From assembly GCA_963741305.1 (NCBI GenBank), contig CAVUHL010000003.1:4774001-4838000 (forward strand): DNA of 64,000 nt. The letters run 5' to 3'. Positions within the stretch are counted from its first letter, which is position 1. Every line of letters starts with the position of its first letter. Under the pieces are notes generated by a model. The model was not told where the DNA came from, did no database searches, and saw only the letters and a list, made by a program, of their open reading frames with translations. Made by a program: the position numbers and the translations under genes. The DNA comes from DATMER01 sp963741305. GTDB taxonomy: Bacteria; Acidobacteriota; Thermoanaerobaculia; Multivoradales; UBA5704. Shown here piece by piece: positions 56,091 to 64,000 of this stretch.

Positions 56091-59000
56091 TGGTTCCAAT
56101 CATGAATGACACAACGCCCAAGATCCGGCAGCTCTTCAGCTCTGATATTTCCCGAACCATCGAGGAAGTCATCAAGGTCGATCAGGTCGCCGAGGAGATC
56201 CTCCGCGACGAGATCGACGAGTACATCGCGACCGAGGCGATCAAGAAACACTTTCGCAACATTCTCGGAGCCTATCGCGACGCGCTCGGCCATCCACGGG
56301 AAGGTATCGGCGTCTGGATCTCCGGCTTCTTCGGCTCCGGAAAGTCGAGCTTCGCGAAAATGCTCGGTCTTGCCATCGAGAACCGGCAGATCGTTGGCAA
56401 GGCGGCAGCGAGACGGTTTGCCGGCCGCGCTGGAGACAGGGAGATCGATGCCCTGCTCGCGGTGATCAACGAGCAGATCCCCACCCACACGGTGATCTTC
56501 GACGTCTCCACGGAACGCGGGATTCGCAGCGGTAACCAGATGCTCACCGAGATCATGTACGGGCTCTTCCTCCAAAGCCTGGGATATGCCAAGGATCTCG
56601 ACCTATCCGAGCTCGAAATCACGCTCGAAGCCGAGGGCCGTCTCGACGAGTTTGTCGCAGCGTACAGAAAAGTAATCGAAAAGGACTGGAACACGGAGAA
56701 AGGCAAAGTGGCCTTTGCCCTGAACGAGGCCAGCCGCGTTCTGCACCACCTGGACCCAGCCACCTACGCTATGCCTGACTCCTGGGTACGGGCCGTCAAG
56801 GGCAGGGTCGAGCTCAGCGCGGGGAAGCTCGCCGAGCGTTGCGACGAGCTCATGCGGCGGCGCAAGCCCGGGCAGAATCTTTTATTCGTCGTGGACGAAG
56901 TCGGCCAGTTCGTGGCCCGCGACGTTCAGAAGATGCTCGACTTGATGGGCATCGTCCAGAGCCTCGGCCGGATCGGACGTGGCAGGCACTGGCTCGTCGT
57001 CACCTCCCAGGAAAAGCTCACGGAGTTGGTCGGCGGATTGGACGACCGCCGGATCGAGCTGGCCCGGCTGATGGATCGCTTCCCCCTCCAGGTCCATCTC
57101 GAATCCTCGGACATCTCGGAGGTCACCAGCCGGCGAGTCCTTCACAAGGATTCGGACGCGGAAAGCCTCCTTGGACGGCTCTTCGACGATCACCGTGGAA
57201 GGCTCACCGATACCACGCGCCTCACCGCCGACATCCGGTTGCCGGACCTCACCCGCCAGGGATTCATCGATCTTTACCCGCTTCTCCCCTACCAGATCGA
57301 TCTCATCATCCAGATCGTCTCCGGCCTGCGCACCCAGGGCGGCGCGAGCCGGCACGTCGGCGGCGCCAATCGCACGATCATCAAGCTGGCCCAACAGCTC
57401 CTGATCAACCCGGCGGTCCTGCTCGCCGACCAGCCGGTCGGCAACCTCGCCCGGATCGATCAGGTATACGACCTCATCGAGGGCAACATCGGCAGCGAGG
57501 TGCGCACCAAGATCGCCGAGATCCCCAAGCGGGTCGATCATCCCATGGCTCAGAAAGTAGCCAAGGCCGTCTGCCTGCTCCAGGTTGAAAAGAGCGTCCA
57601 CCGCACGGCAGAAAACATTGCGGCGGCCCTCTTCCCTGGTATCGACGCCGACTCTCAGCTCCCGGGCGTCAAGGAGGCGCTCCACGAGCTCGTCGCCGCT
57701 CACCAGGTCCGGCCCGGGGAGGACGGCTACCGCATTCCCACTCCTGCCGAAGACGACTGGGAGCGCAACCGCATGGCGCTGTTGCCCCGGCCGGGGGACA
57801 CCCACCGCCTGCAGGCCGAAACGCTCGCCTCCTTCTGGCAGCCGCAGCCCTCCCACACCTTGATGGAAACCAAGGTCTTCAAGGCCGGCCTCGCCCTTCA
57901 GGGCCGCGAGATCGTGGAAGGGGACATCCCGTTCCAGATGTACCTCGCCGAAAGCAGCAGGGAGACCGCCGGGCTCGCCGCCGAGCTGCGGACGCGCAGC
58001 CAGCAGGAGCGCAAGAGCGTCTTCTGGGCCGTGACTCTCAACGAGGCCATCGACCGCGAAACCGTCGAGCTTTTCCGTTCCAAAGAGATGGTCGCGCGCA
58101 AAGAGCGCGAGGCCAAGACCTCGGAGGAGACGAGGCTCATCAGCGAGGAGAAGATCCGCCAGCGCCGGTATCAGGAAGAGCTGCGGCGGCTGCTCAGGGC
58201 GGCCTGCCTCTCCGGCCACGTCTACTTTCGCGGCAATGACCGCAGCCCTGCCGACCATGCCACCGAAGTCGCCCGGACGGCCGGAGAGATCCTCGGACAG
58301 GTCCTGCCAGAGGTCTTCGACCGGTACCACGAAGCGGCGGCCCGGGTGCAGAAAAGGGACCTGGATGCGCTCCTTGCCTCGGAGAACCTCCATGGCCTCA
58401 CTCCGGTCTTCAGCTCGCTGAACCTCCTCCGGGATGAGAAGGGCAAGCCCGTCTTCCGCGCCGAGAGCGGCCCGCTGGCCGAGGTGATGCGCCGCATCCG
58501 GGAACGCGCCGAATATGGCGAAACCGTGAGCGGCCGCTATCTCGCCGACGAGCTGGCCAAGGAGCCTTTCGGATGGGAATTCGAGGTCGTGCGCCTCCTC
58601 GTCCTCTCCCTGCTTCGTGCCGGCAAGATCGAGATGACGAGCCGGGGCCAGACCGTCGACTCGGCCAGGAGCCTCGAAGCCCGCGAAACCTTCGGCAACA
58701 ACAACCTTTTCCGACAGGCGTCGTTCCGGCCCAAGCAGGACATTGCCTTCGAGGAGCTCATCCGCGCCTCCGAAGGCTTCCGAGACACGTTCGGGCGCGA
58801 GGTCAAGGAGCTTACCGCTGCCCCCATCGCGGCCGAGCTGCGCCGCGAAATCGACCGCCACGCGGACACGGTCGCCTCGGCTCTGGCCATTCTCACCCGC
58901 GAGCGGCTCCCCGGCGGAAACCTCCTGGAGTCGGCGCTGGGAGAGATGAAAGCAATCGCGCGCGGCTCCGACGAGAGCGCCATCGCAGGCTTCAACAGCG

Positions 59001-59644
59001 CTCACCGTTCGATCAAAGAGGCGATCCAGCGGGCCGGCGAGTTGGAACAATCCCTTTCCGAGCCGCGGCTCCGCGACCTCGCCCGTGCCCGTGAGGCGCT
59101 CTCCATCGCCTGGCCGTTCCTCCGCGAGGAACCCGACCTCTCCGACGAGATTCAGACTGCCGCGGGCCGGCTCGAGGATGTCCTCGGCCGTGAAACCTTC
59201 TTCCGCGAGCTGCCCGCGATCGAACAGACCGCCGGAATGATCGCGGCCGAATACGATCGTCGATACGAGCTGGCTCTCGCGGAGCACATCGAGGCCTACC
59301 GGAATGCCCTGGAGACTCTCGCGAAAACATCAGGATGGGCCGAGCTCTCGGACGAACGGCGGCAACTGATCGCCGAGCCTTTGCAGCGGGGCACCCTGCG
59401 GCCGGACAAGCGCTTGCCCATCCCTCAGCTCCGCGCCGACCGGGACGCCTGCAACCTGCGCTTGAAATCGGCCATCTCCGAAGTCCACAAGATCCTGGCC
59501 GGCGAACGTTACGTGGAAGTGAGCCTTGCCAGCTATTTCGAAGGCGGCATCGAGAATGAAGAGCAGCTCGAAAAGGCGCTCGACGGCATCCGTGAGGAGT
59601 GCACTCGGCTAATCGGCGCCGGCAAGAAAGTCATCGTGCAATGA
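56090..59644 (+). CDS. brxC: BREX ATPase BrxC
   Basis: A 1,184-residue P-loop ATPase, the BrxC/PglY component of BREX. Walker A is GFFGSGKSSFAK (~residues 80-91) and Walker B is LLFVVDEVGQFV (~264-275); the following LVVTSQEKL and DRFPLQVHLESSDI segments continue the ATPase core. The middle and C-terminal parts are long and helical (for example ERKSVFWAVTLNE, KEREAKTSEETRLISEEKIRQRR), with no other enzyme motif. The start at 56090 overlaps brxB; an ATG at 56102 (MNDTTPK) is possible. The stop overlaps the next gene by 4 nt. Length is normal for BrxC. It likely powers the complex that recognises phage DNA. Confidence 0.94.
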   Translation: MVPIMNDTTPKIRQLFSSDISRTIEEVIKVDQVAEEILRDEIDEYIATEAIKKHFRNILGAYRDALGHPREGIGVWISGFFGSGKSSFAKMLGLAIENRQIVGKAAARRFAGRAGDREIDALLAVINEQIPTHTVIFDVSTERGIRSGNQMLTEIMYGLFLQSLGYAKDLDLSELEITLEAEGRLDEFVAAYRKVIEKDWNTEKGKVAFALNEASRVLHHLDPATYAMPDSWVRAVKGRVELSAGKLAERCDELMRRRKPGQNLLFVVDEVGQFVARDVQKMLDLMGIVQSLGRIGRGRHWLVVTSQEKLTELVGGLDDRRIELARLMDRFPLQVHLESSDISEVTSRRVLHKDSDAESLLGRLFDDHRGRLTDTTRLTADIRLPDLTRQGFIDLYPLLPYQIDLIIQIVSGLRTQGGASRHVGGANRTIIKLAQQLLINPAVLLADQPVGNLARIDQVYDLIEGNIGSEVRTKIAEIPKRVDHPMAQKVAKAVCLLQVEKSVHRTAENIAAALFPGIDADSQLPGVKEALHELVAAHQVRPGEDGYRIPTPAEDDWERNRMALLPRPGDTHRLQAETLASFWQPQPSHTLMETKVFKAGLALQGREIVEGDIPFQMYLAESSRETAGLAAELRTRSQQERKSVFWAVTLNEAIDRETVELFRSKEMVARKEREAKTSEETRLISEEKIRQRRYQEELRRLLRAACLSGHVYFRGNDRSPADHATEVARTAGEILGQVLPEVFDRYHEAAARVQKRDLDALLASENLHGLTPVFSSLNLLRDEKGKPVFRAESGPLAEVMRRIRERAEYGETVSGRYLADELAKEPFGWEFEVVRLLVLSLLRAGKIEMTSRGQTVDSARSLEARETFGNNNLFRQASFRPKQDIAFEELIRASEGFRDTFGREVKELTAAPIAAELRREIDRHADTVASALAILTRERLPGGNLLESALGEMKAIARGSDESAIAGFNSAHRSIKEAIQRAGELEQSLSEPRLRDLARAREALSIAWPFLREEPDLSDEIQTAAGRLEDVLGRETFFRELPAIEQTAGMIAAEYDRRYELALAEHIEAYRNALETLAKTSGWAELSDERRQLIAEPLQRGTLRPDKRLPIPQLRADRDACNLRLKSAISEVHKILAGERYVEVSLASYFEGGIENEEQLEKALDGIREECTRLIGAGKKVIVQ

Positions 59645-61134
59645 GCCAGCGTATCGACCTCCGCCAGCTCGCCGAACGCGAAAGCGAGCAGGTCGAATGG
59701 AAGAGCAACGTCGCGGATATCGACGACGTTGTCGAGACGCTGTCTGCGTTCGCTAACGATCTAGCCAACCTGGGGGGCGGGTACGTCGTATGCGGAGCAA
59801 GCGAGATCAAGGATAGCCATGGCTTTCCTTTCATCGAGCTGATCGGACTTACGTCGAGCCGCCTCAGGGAAATTGAGGGCACCGTTCTCGCGCGCTGCCG
59901 GGAACGTGTATCGCCTCCGCTCACGCCGCTGGTCGAGGAGCTTCCGGCCTCGGCGCCTGATCGCAGAATCCTTGTTTTTCTCATGCCCGCAACCAATCAG
60001 GCACATACTTTTCGACGCGGCACCCAGGGAGCCAAGCACCACGTACGCGTCGGCCGCGAGACGCGCGAAGCCCGCAACGGCGTGCTGCGCGAGCTGCTCG
60101 TGCGCAAAGGGGCTATCGAACCTTGGGATCGTCAACCTTGTGCATCTGCCACGGTGAACGATCTCGACTTGCTGGCTCTTCGCGACGCCCTTCAACGGAT
60201 GGGAATCTTCTCACCTGAGCTGGGTGTCGAACCGTTCTTGTCGGAGGCTGCACAGCTCAGTCCCTTCGTGCCGCCGCTCTGCATCCGGGAGCCCTTGACG
60301 GGCACTCTCCGTCCACGCAATTTTGCCATTCTACTGTTTGGCCGCACCGTTCAACGCTTCATCCCCGGTGCCTTCGCGACCTTTTCGAGCTACCCTGGGA
60401 CCGATCGATCCGTGCCGCATGCCGAACGGCATGAGCTCGCGGGCAATCTCGTTGAACAGGCACACCGTTTGGCAGGGTTGCTCGAACAGCAGGTCTCCAC
60501 GGCTTTCGACAAGACCGATTCGGCGGCCCCAAACGCGCGGAAGTACCCTGTACGCGCGCTGCAAGAGGCCATGATCAACGCTTTGGCACACCGCGACTAC
60601 TCCTTGGCCGATGCGACACGCATCACCGTATTCGACGACCGGATCGAAATGCTCTCGCCCGGACCATTGCCGGTGGGTGTGGATCCCGATCACTTCCGCG
60701 CCGGACGTGTTGCCCCAAAGTGGCGCAACCAGTCACTCGCGTGGTTCTTCAGCCGCCTTCAGCTCGCTCAGGCAGAAGGGCAGGGAATCCCCACCATCCT
60801 CCGCAGCATGCGCCAGGAGGGATGCCCTCCACCCGTCTTCGAGACCAACGAGGCCCACGTCGTCTGCATCCTGCCGGCGCACCCCCGACACACGGAGCTG
60901 CTGGCGGCCATGGCGCGTAACAGGCGCAAGACGCGACTCCTGGAAGTCATCACGCTGCTTGGTGCCCGAGGCACTCCTTTCGAGAGCCTCTCTCAGGCGC
61001 TCCCGGAGGTCAGCAGAAATGAGCTCCGTGTCCTGCTGAGAGAGCTCCGGAATGCCGGGCACATTCATCTGCGCGGCACCACCAAGGCGGCCCGTTGGTT
61101 CCCGGGTCGCGAGCGCCAGGAGCCCCGCTCATGA
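59641..61134 (+). CDS. Schlafen/AlbA_2-type ATP-binding protein inside the BREX operon
   Basis: A 497-residue protein with two recognisable parts. Residues ~10-150 are an AlbA_2 (Schlafen-core) domain: EVEWKSNVADIDDVV, then SAFANDLANLGGGYVVCGA. Residues ~300-370 are a GHKL-type ATP-binding segment (HATPase_c_4): ALQEAMINALAHRDYS and DRIEMLSPGPLPVGVD. The C-terminus looks like a winged helix (TRLLEVITLLGARG...LRVLLRELRNAGHIHLRGTT). Such proteins are annotated as putative transcriptional regulators or divergent AAA_4 ATPases and occur in defence islands. The start overlaps the brxC stop by 4 nt, so it is translated with the BREX genes; a 443-bp gap separates it from pglX. Not a core BREX gene. 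Confidence 0.88.
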   Translation: MSQRIDLRQLAERESEQVEWKSNVADIDDVVETLSAFANDLANLGGGYVVCGASEIKDSHGFPFIELIGLTSSRLREIEGTVLARCRERVSPPLTPLVEELPASAPDRRILVFLMPATNQAHTFRRGTQGAKHHVRVGRETREARNGVLRELLVRKGAIEPWDRQPCASATVNDLDLLALRDALQRMGIFSPELGVEPFLSEAAQLSPFVPPLCIREPLTGTLRPRNFAILLFGRTVQRFIPGAFATFSSYPGTDRSVPHAERHELAGNLVEQAHRLAGLLEQQVSTAFDKTDSAAPNARKYPVRALQEAMINALAHRDYSLADATRITVFDDRIEMLSPGPLPVGVDPDHFRAGRVAPKWRNQSLAWFFSRLQLAQAEGQGIPTILRSMRQEGCPPPVFETNEAHVVCILPAHPRHTELLAAMARNRRKTRLLEVITLLGARGTPFESLSQALPEVSRNELRVLLRELRNAGHIHLRGTTKAARWFPGRERQEPRS

Positions 61135-61577
61135 GACCAGGCTGGTACCAATCCAGTCCCAATCCGCGGCCGGAGCAGATGTTCGTGAAGTCCGCAAGTC
61201 ACTGCAACTACTCAACTTGGTGCAGGCCTCAGGCTGCGGAGCAGGTGTTCAGCCGCTTCCCGCTCAGTTCCAATTCAATCCCAAAAAACGACGCAATTCC
61301 GACGCAATCAAGGTCGGGGTGGCTGGTGCCTGAGCTCGTGTTTTCAGAGATTTGCGGGAATCGACGGCTCCAGCCCGGCTCGAAGAAAAACGCAATTGAG
61401 GACGCAATCCGGCCGTCAGCCACTGGTCGCGTTATGCGCGGCCTTAACGAATTTATACGCGCGCGTATATCGCTTATGCGCGCACGTATATCTGGACAGG
61501 GTGGAGCCGGCGTTTGGAACCAGGTTCCAATCCAGTTCCAATCCAGTCCCAAAGCCGGTGCTCTGAGGTGAGGCTCC
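61135..61577. other. 443-bp gap before pglX with short direct repeats and a palindrome
   Basis: No convincing gene. It holds repeated CCAATCCAGT(C/T)CCAATCC elements at both ends (near 61147 and 61518-61556), CAATTC/CAATCC-rich stretches, and at 61454-61469 a 16-bp palindrome TATACGCGCGCGTATA followed by a related copy. The composition is unlike the flanking genes. It could be a recombination scar, a decayed C-terminal extension of the ATPase gene, or a regulatory spacer. Confidence 0.5.
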
Positions 61578-63401
61578 ATGGATAAGACCACCCGCGCCGC
61601 CATCGAAAAGGCGACCCAGCGCGCCAGGAAGCTGCTGGAGGCCGACTTCGCCGAGCAGCTCGAAGGCACCTACGATATCCTGCCCTCCGGCTTGGTGCCG
61701 CCGTGGCCCGGTCCCCATCTCACCCTGCGGCAGCGCTTGCTGCGAGAGAAGATCGTTGCCGCGATCCACCACAAGCGGGCGGCCGGCATGGACTTTCCCG
61801 AAGCCGTCGCCGACTACCTGCGCGACTCCGCCTTCACGGCCCTGAACCGCTTCGCCGCTCTCAAGATGCTCGAAGCGCGCGACCTGGTCCAGGAGTGCAT
61901 TTCCAAGGGCGACCAGTCGAGCGGCTACCGCGAATTTAGCGGCCTTGCCCAGGGAGTGCCGCTGCTCCCTGACGGCGCCGGATACCGGCTCTATCTTGAA
62001 TGCATCCTCGACGAGCTCTCCACCGAGGTTAAAGTGCTCTTCGACCGCCGGGACGCGGCCTCGGTGCTCTGGCCTCGCCGGCCGACGCTCGACAAGCTTC
62101 TGGAATCACTCAATGGACCCGAGCTTGCCGGTGTCTGGCACGAGGACGAGACGATCGGCTGGGTCTACCAGTATTTCAATTCGCAGGAGGAGCGGCGGGC
62201 GATGCGGGACGCCTCGCAGGCTCCCCAAAATGGCCGCGAGCTGGCCGTTCGCAATCAGTTCTTCACCCCCCGGTACGTCGTGCAATTCCTCACAGACAAC
62301 ACGCTCGGCCGCATCTGGTATGAGATGCGTCAGGGCCAGACTCGGCTCGTGGATGTGTGCGAGTACATGGCGCGGCGGCCCGAGGAGGAGTATCAGCCGC
62401 GTGCGAAGAAGGACCCGCGGGACCTGCGCATCCTGGACCCCGCGTGCGGCTCCGGGCATTTCCTCCTCTATGCCTTTGATCTCTTCCTCGTGATCTATGA
62501 AGAGGCTTGGGCGGATACGGAATCGCCAGCCTTCGAGGAGACCGGCCGCACGCTGCGGGCCGACCATCCCACTCTTGACGTGCTTCGCCGCGAGCTTCCC
62601 GGGCTTGTCCTGCGGCACAACCTGCACGGCGTGGACATCGATGCGCGTTGCGCCCAGATCGCCCAACTCGCCCTTTGGATGCGCGCCCAACGAGCCTTTC
62701 GTGACTTCGGAATTCCGCGCGCCGAGCGCCCTCTCATCCGCCGCTCCAACCTCGTCATCGCCGAGCCCATGCCCGGCGAGTTGGATCTTCGGACGGAGTT
62801 CCTCGCGCGTCTGGTCGATCCGGTGCTCGCAGCGCATTTCGAAAAGCTCGTCGATCAGATGAGACTCGCGGGAGAGATGGGCCTGCTGCTCAGGATTGAA
62901 GAGCTAGTGCAATCGACGGTGAAGAAGGGCGAGACCTTGGAGCTCTTTGCTCCGCCCGCGGAACGTCTCCGCTCCGCCCTCGCCAGTTTCGCAGACGAGG
63001 CGGCGGCGACGCAGCAAGCCCGGCGGCGGCTGTTCCGCGATGACGCCGTGCAAGGGCTCGGGCTAGTGGAGATTGCGGAGAAGCGTTTCGAGGTGGTGCT
63101 AATGAATCCGCCGTTCGGCGCCGGGAGCGCGGGTGCGAAGAAGGACTTCGAGCGTGCCTACCCTAAGACAAGAAACGATATCTACGCGGCCTTCGTCGAA
63201 CGAGGAATCGAAATGTTGATCCCGCGAGCAAGGCTCGGTGCTATCACCTCCCGCACAGGCTTCTTTCTCTCTAGTTTTCGGGAGTGGAGGGAGGATATTT
63301 TGCTTGCGAAGGCTGTTCCAGTTCTAGTTGCAGATCTCGGTTACGGCGTGCTGGAAGCAATGGTGGAAACAGCGGCCTACTGTATCGAGGTTCGACCGTG
63401 A
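61578..63401 (+). CDS. pglX: BREX adenine-specific DNA methyltransferase PglX, N-terminal part before frameshift
   Basis: 607 residues of PglX, the BREX methyltransferase that marks host DNA on adenine. Motif I is DPACGSGHFLLYAFDLF (~residues 287-303); the catalytic motif IV is VVLMNPPFGAG (~510-520); RNQFFTPRYVVQFLTDNTLGRIW and HGVDIDARCAQIAQLALWMRA are also typical. The frame ends in TGA at 63399 in the middle of the methyltransferase region, and the homologous protein continues in the -1 frame from 63398. The start at 61578 has GAGGTGAGG just upstream. As it stands the protein keeps both catalytic motifs but loses the target-recognition half. Confidence 0.92.
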   Translation: MDKTTRAAIEKATQRARKLLEADFAEQLEGTYDILPSGLVPPWPGPHLTLRQRLLREKIVAAIHHKRAAGMDFPEAVADYLRDSAFTALNRFAALKMLEARDLVQECISKGDQSSGYREFSGLAQGVPLLPDGAGYRLYLECILDELSTEVKVLFDRRDAASVLWPRRPTLDKLLESLNGPELAGVWHEDETIGWVYQYFNSQEERRAMRDASQAPQNGRELAVRNQFFTPRYVVQFLTDNTLGRIWYEMRQGQTRLVDVCEYMARRPEEEYQPRAKKDPRDLRILDPACGSGHFLLYAFDLFLVIYEEAWADTESPAFEETGRTLRADHPTLDVLRRELPGLVLRHNLHGVDIDARCAQIAQLALWMRAQRAFRDFGIPRAERPLIRRSNLVIAEPMPGELDLRTEFLARLVDPVLAAHFEKLVDQMRLAGEMGLLLRIEELVQSTVKKGETLELFAPPAERLRSALASFADEAAATQQARRRLFRDDAVQGLGLVEIAEKRFEVVLMNPPFGAGSAGAKKDFERAYPKTRNDIYAAFVERGIEMLIPRARLGAITSRTGFFLSSFREWREDILLAKAVPVLVADLGYGVLEAMVETAAYCIEVRP

Positions 63402-64000
63402 CGGTCTTTATCCGATTGTTAGACGTGGCCGATAAGGCCACCGCACTCCGGCAAGCCATTCACTTCTGCGGTTCTAGGGTCTTTAATGTTAATGCACAAG
63501 AACTCCGACGGATCCCTGGAACCCCCTTCGCATATTGGATTTCCGACTCTCTCCGCGGAGTCTTCAATATGCAAAGCTACTTCAGCGGAGATAGCCGCAC
63601 AACGAAGTGCGGCATGGGAACTCTCGACGACTTCCGTTTTCTACGCTCCCGGTGGGAGGTCGGACTGATAGGGCGCAGTGCCAAGTCATGTGACTGGGCT
63701 CCTTATGTAGCTCCCGGGAGAGCCTCCCTAGGCTACGCAGACGTCTCAGTGATGGTGCGGTGGAAGGATTCCGGCCGTGAGTTGAAAGCCTTTGTCGAGG
63801 AGAAGGTCGGGAGCGCCAGCAGGAAGGTTCAGTCTGAGGGTTATTACTTTCGACCTGGAATAACTTGGCCGCTTAGGGGCTCGCGCTTCTCCGCCCAGAT
63901 CGTACCGCCGGGCTGCACATTCAGCGTAGCGGGAAAGATGGCATTTGCCCCGACAGCGGACCTTTTCCCACTCCTTGCGGTAATGAATTCCTCAACCTAT
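63398..64000 (+). CDS. pglX: PglX continuation in a shifted frame (runs off the window)
   Basis: From 63398 the frame reads VTVFIRLLDVADKATALRQAIHF, then TPFAYWISDSLRGVF and TKCGMGTLDDFRFLRSRWEV, all typical of the middle of PglX, and stays open for 201 codons to the window edge. It overlaps the first part by one base step, so a single-base change joins the two. Not likely an independent gene: no RBS, and the sequence starts mid-domain. Confidence 0.85.
   Translation, partial: MTVFIRLLDVADKATALRQAIHFCGSRVFNVNAQELRRIPGTPFAYWISDSLRGVFNMQSYFSGDSRTTKCGMGTLDDFRFLRSRWEVGLIGRSAKSCDWAPYVAPGRASLGYADVSVMVRWKDSGRELKAFVEEKVGSASRKVQSEGYYFRPGITWPLRGSRFSAQIVPPGCTFSVAGKMAFAPTADLFPLLAVMNSSTY

Noticed and set aside
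63486..63668. Small independent frame near the right edge
   Set aside because: Shadow of the shifted pglX frame, which carries family motifs through the same bases.

Overview
The window is very GC-rich DNA that looks like a soil Acidobacteriota chromosome. This is an inference from the duplicated MacB-type orphan permeases (ADOP family), the giant synthetases, the dispersed palindromic repeats and the BREX genes; no rRNA or tRNA was seen to confirm it. The left 47 kb is a non-ribosomal peptide synthetase (NRPS) locus and the right 14 kb is a defence island.

NRPS locus, main operon (read right to left, 46900 to about 9664): a short-chain dehydrogenase; NRPS-A (31190-45991); NRPS-B (16081-31170); two MacB/FtsX-type permeases; a secreted Asp-box protein with a long Asp tract; then a perfect Rho-independent terminator at 9664-9694. 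Spacing is tight: 19 bp between NRPS-A and NRPS-B, a 1-nt TGATG overlap between NRPS-B and the first permease, and a 17-bp gap between the permeases. NRPS-A reads FAAL-ACP-C-A(Ser)-PCP-sulfotransferase-C-A(Thr)-PCP-C-A(Gly)-PCP-C-TE, so it probably makes an N-acylated Ser-Thr-Gly unit with a sulfotransferase acting in the Ser module. NRPS-B reads A-PCP, C-A-PCP, C-A[methyltransferase inserted]-PCP, C-A(Ser)-PCP, C-A-PCP, with no release domain. Amino-acid predictions come from hand-aligned pocket residues.

A separate unit at the left edge holds NRPS-C (1-6983, cut by the edge). It has a carrier domain whose serine is replaced by alanine, a C-PCP module with no A domain, and a 54-bp inverted repeat read through in frame. 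It is divergent from a Tat-exported flavin amine oxidase (7087-8541). Between 8541 and 9720 lie a small conserved-looking gene with its own terminator, dispersed palindromic repeats and a five-copy 42-bp palindromic tandem array.

Ordinary metabolism at 46992-49770: a class V aminotransferase, a small membrane protein and a zinc alcohol dehydrogenase.

Defence island, 49861-64000: a small anchored protein with a Cys/His tail; an intact HigA antitoxin beside a 36-codon remnant of HigB; a RhuM-family protein; a DUF433/DUF5615 toxin-antitoxin pair bracketed by a ~400-bp direct repeat of a membrane-protein gene (one copy decayed); and a BREX cluster of type-6 order: brxE-brxA-brxB-brxC, a Schlafen/AlbA-type ATPase gene, then pglX. 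The first four BREX genes and the ATPase gene overlap end to start. pglX carries a frameshift at about 63398 and runs off the right edge; pglZ and brxD/brxHI would be expected beyond it.
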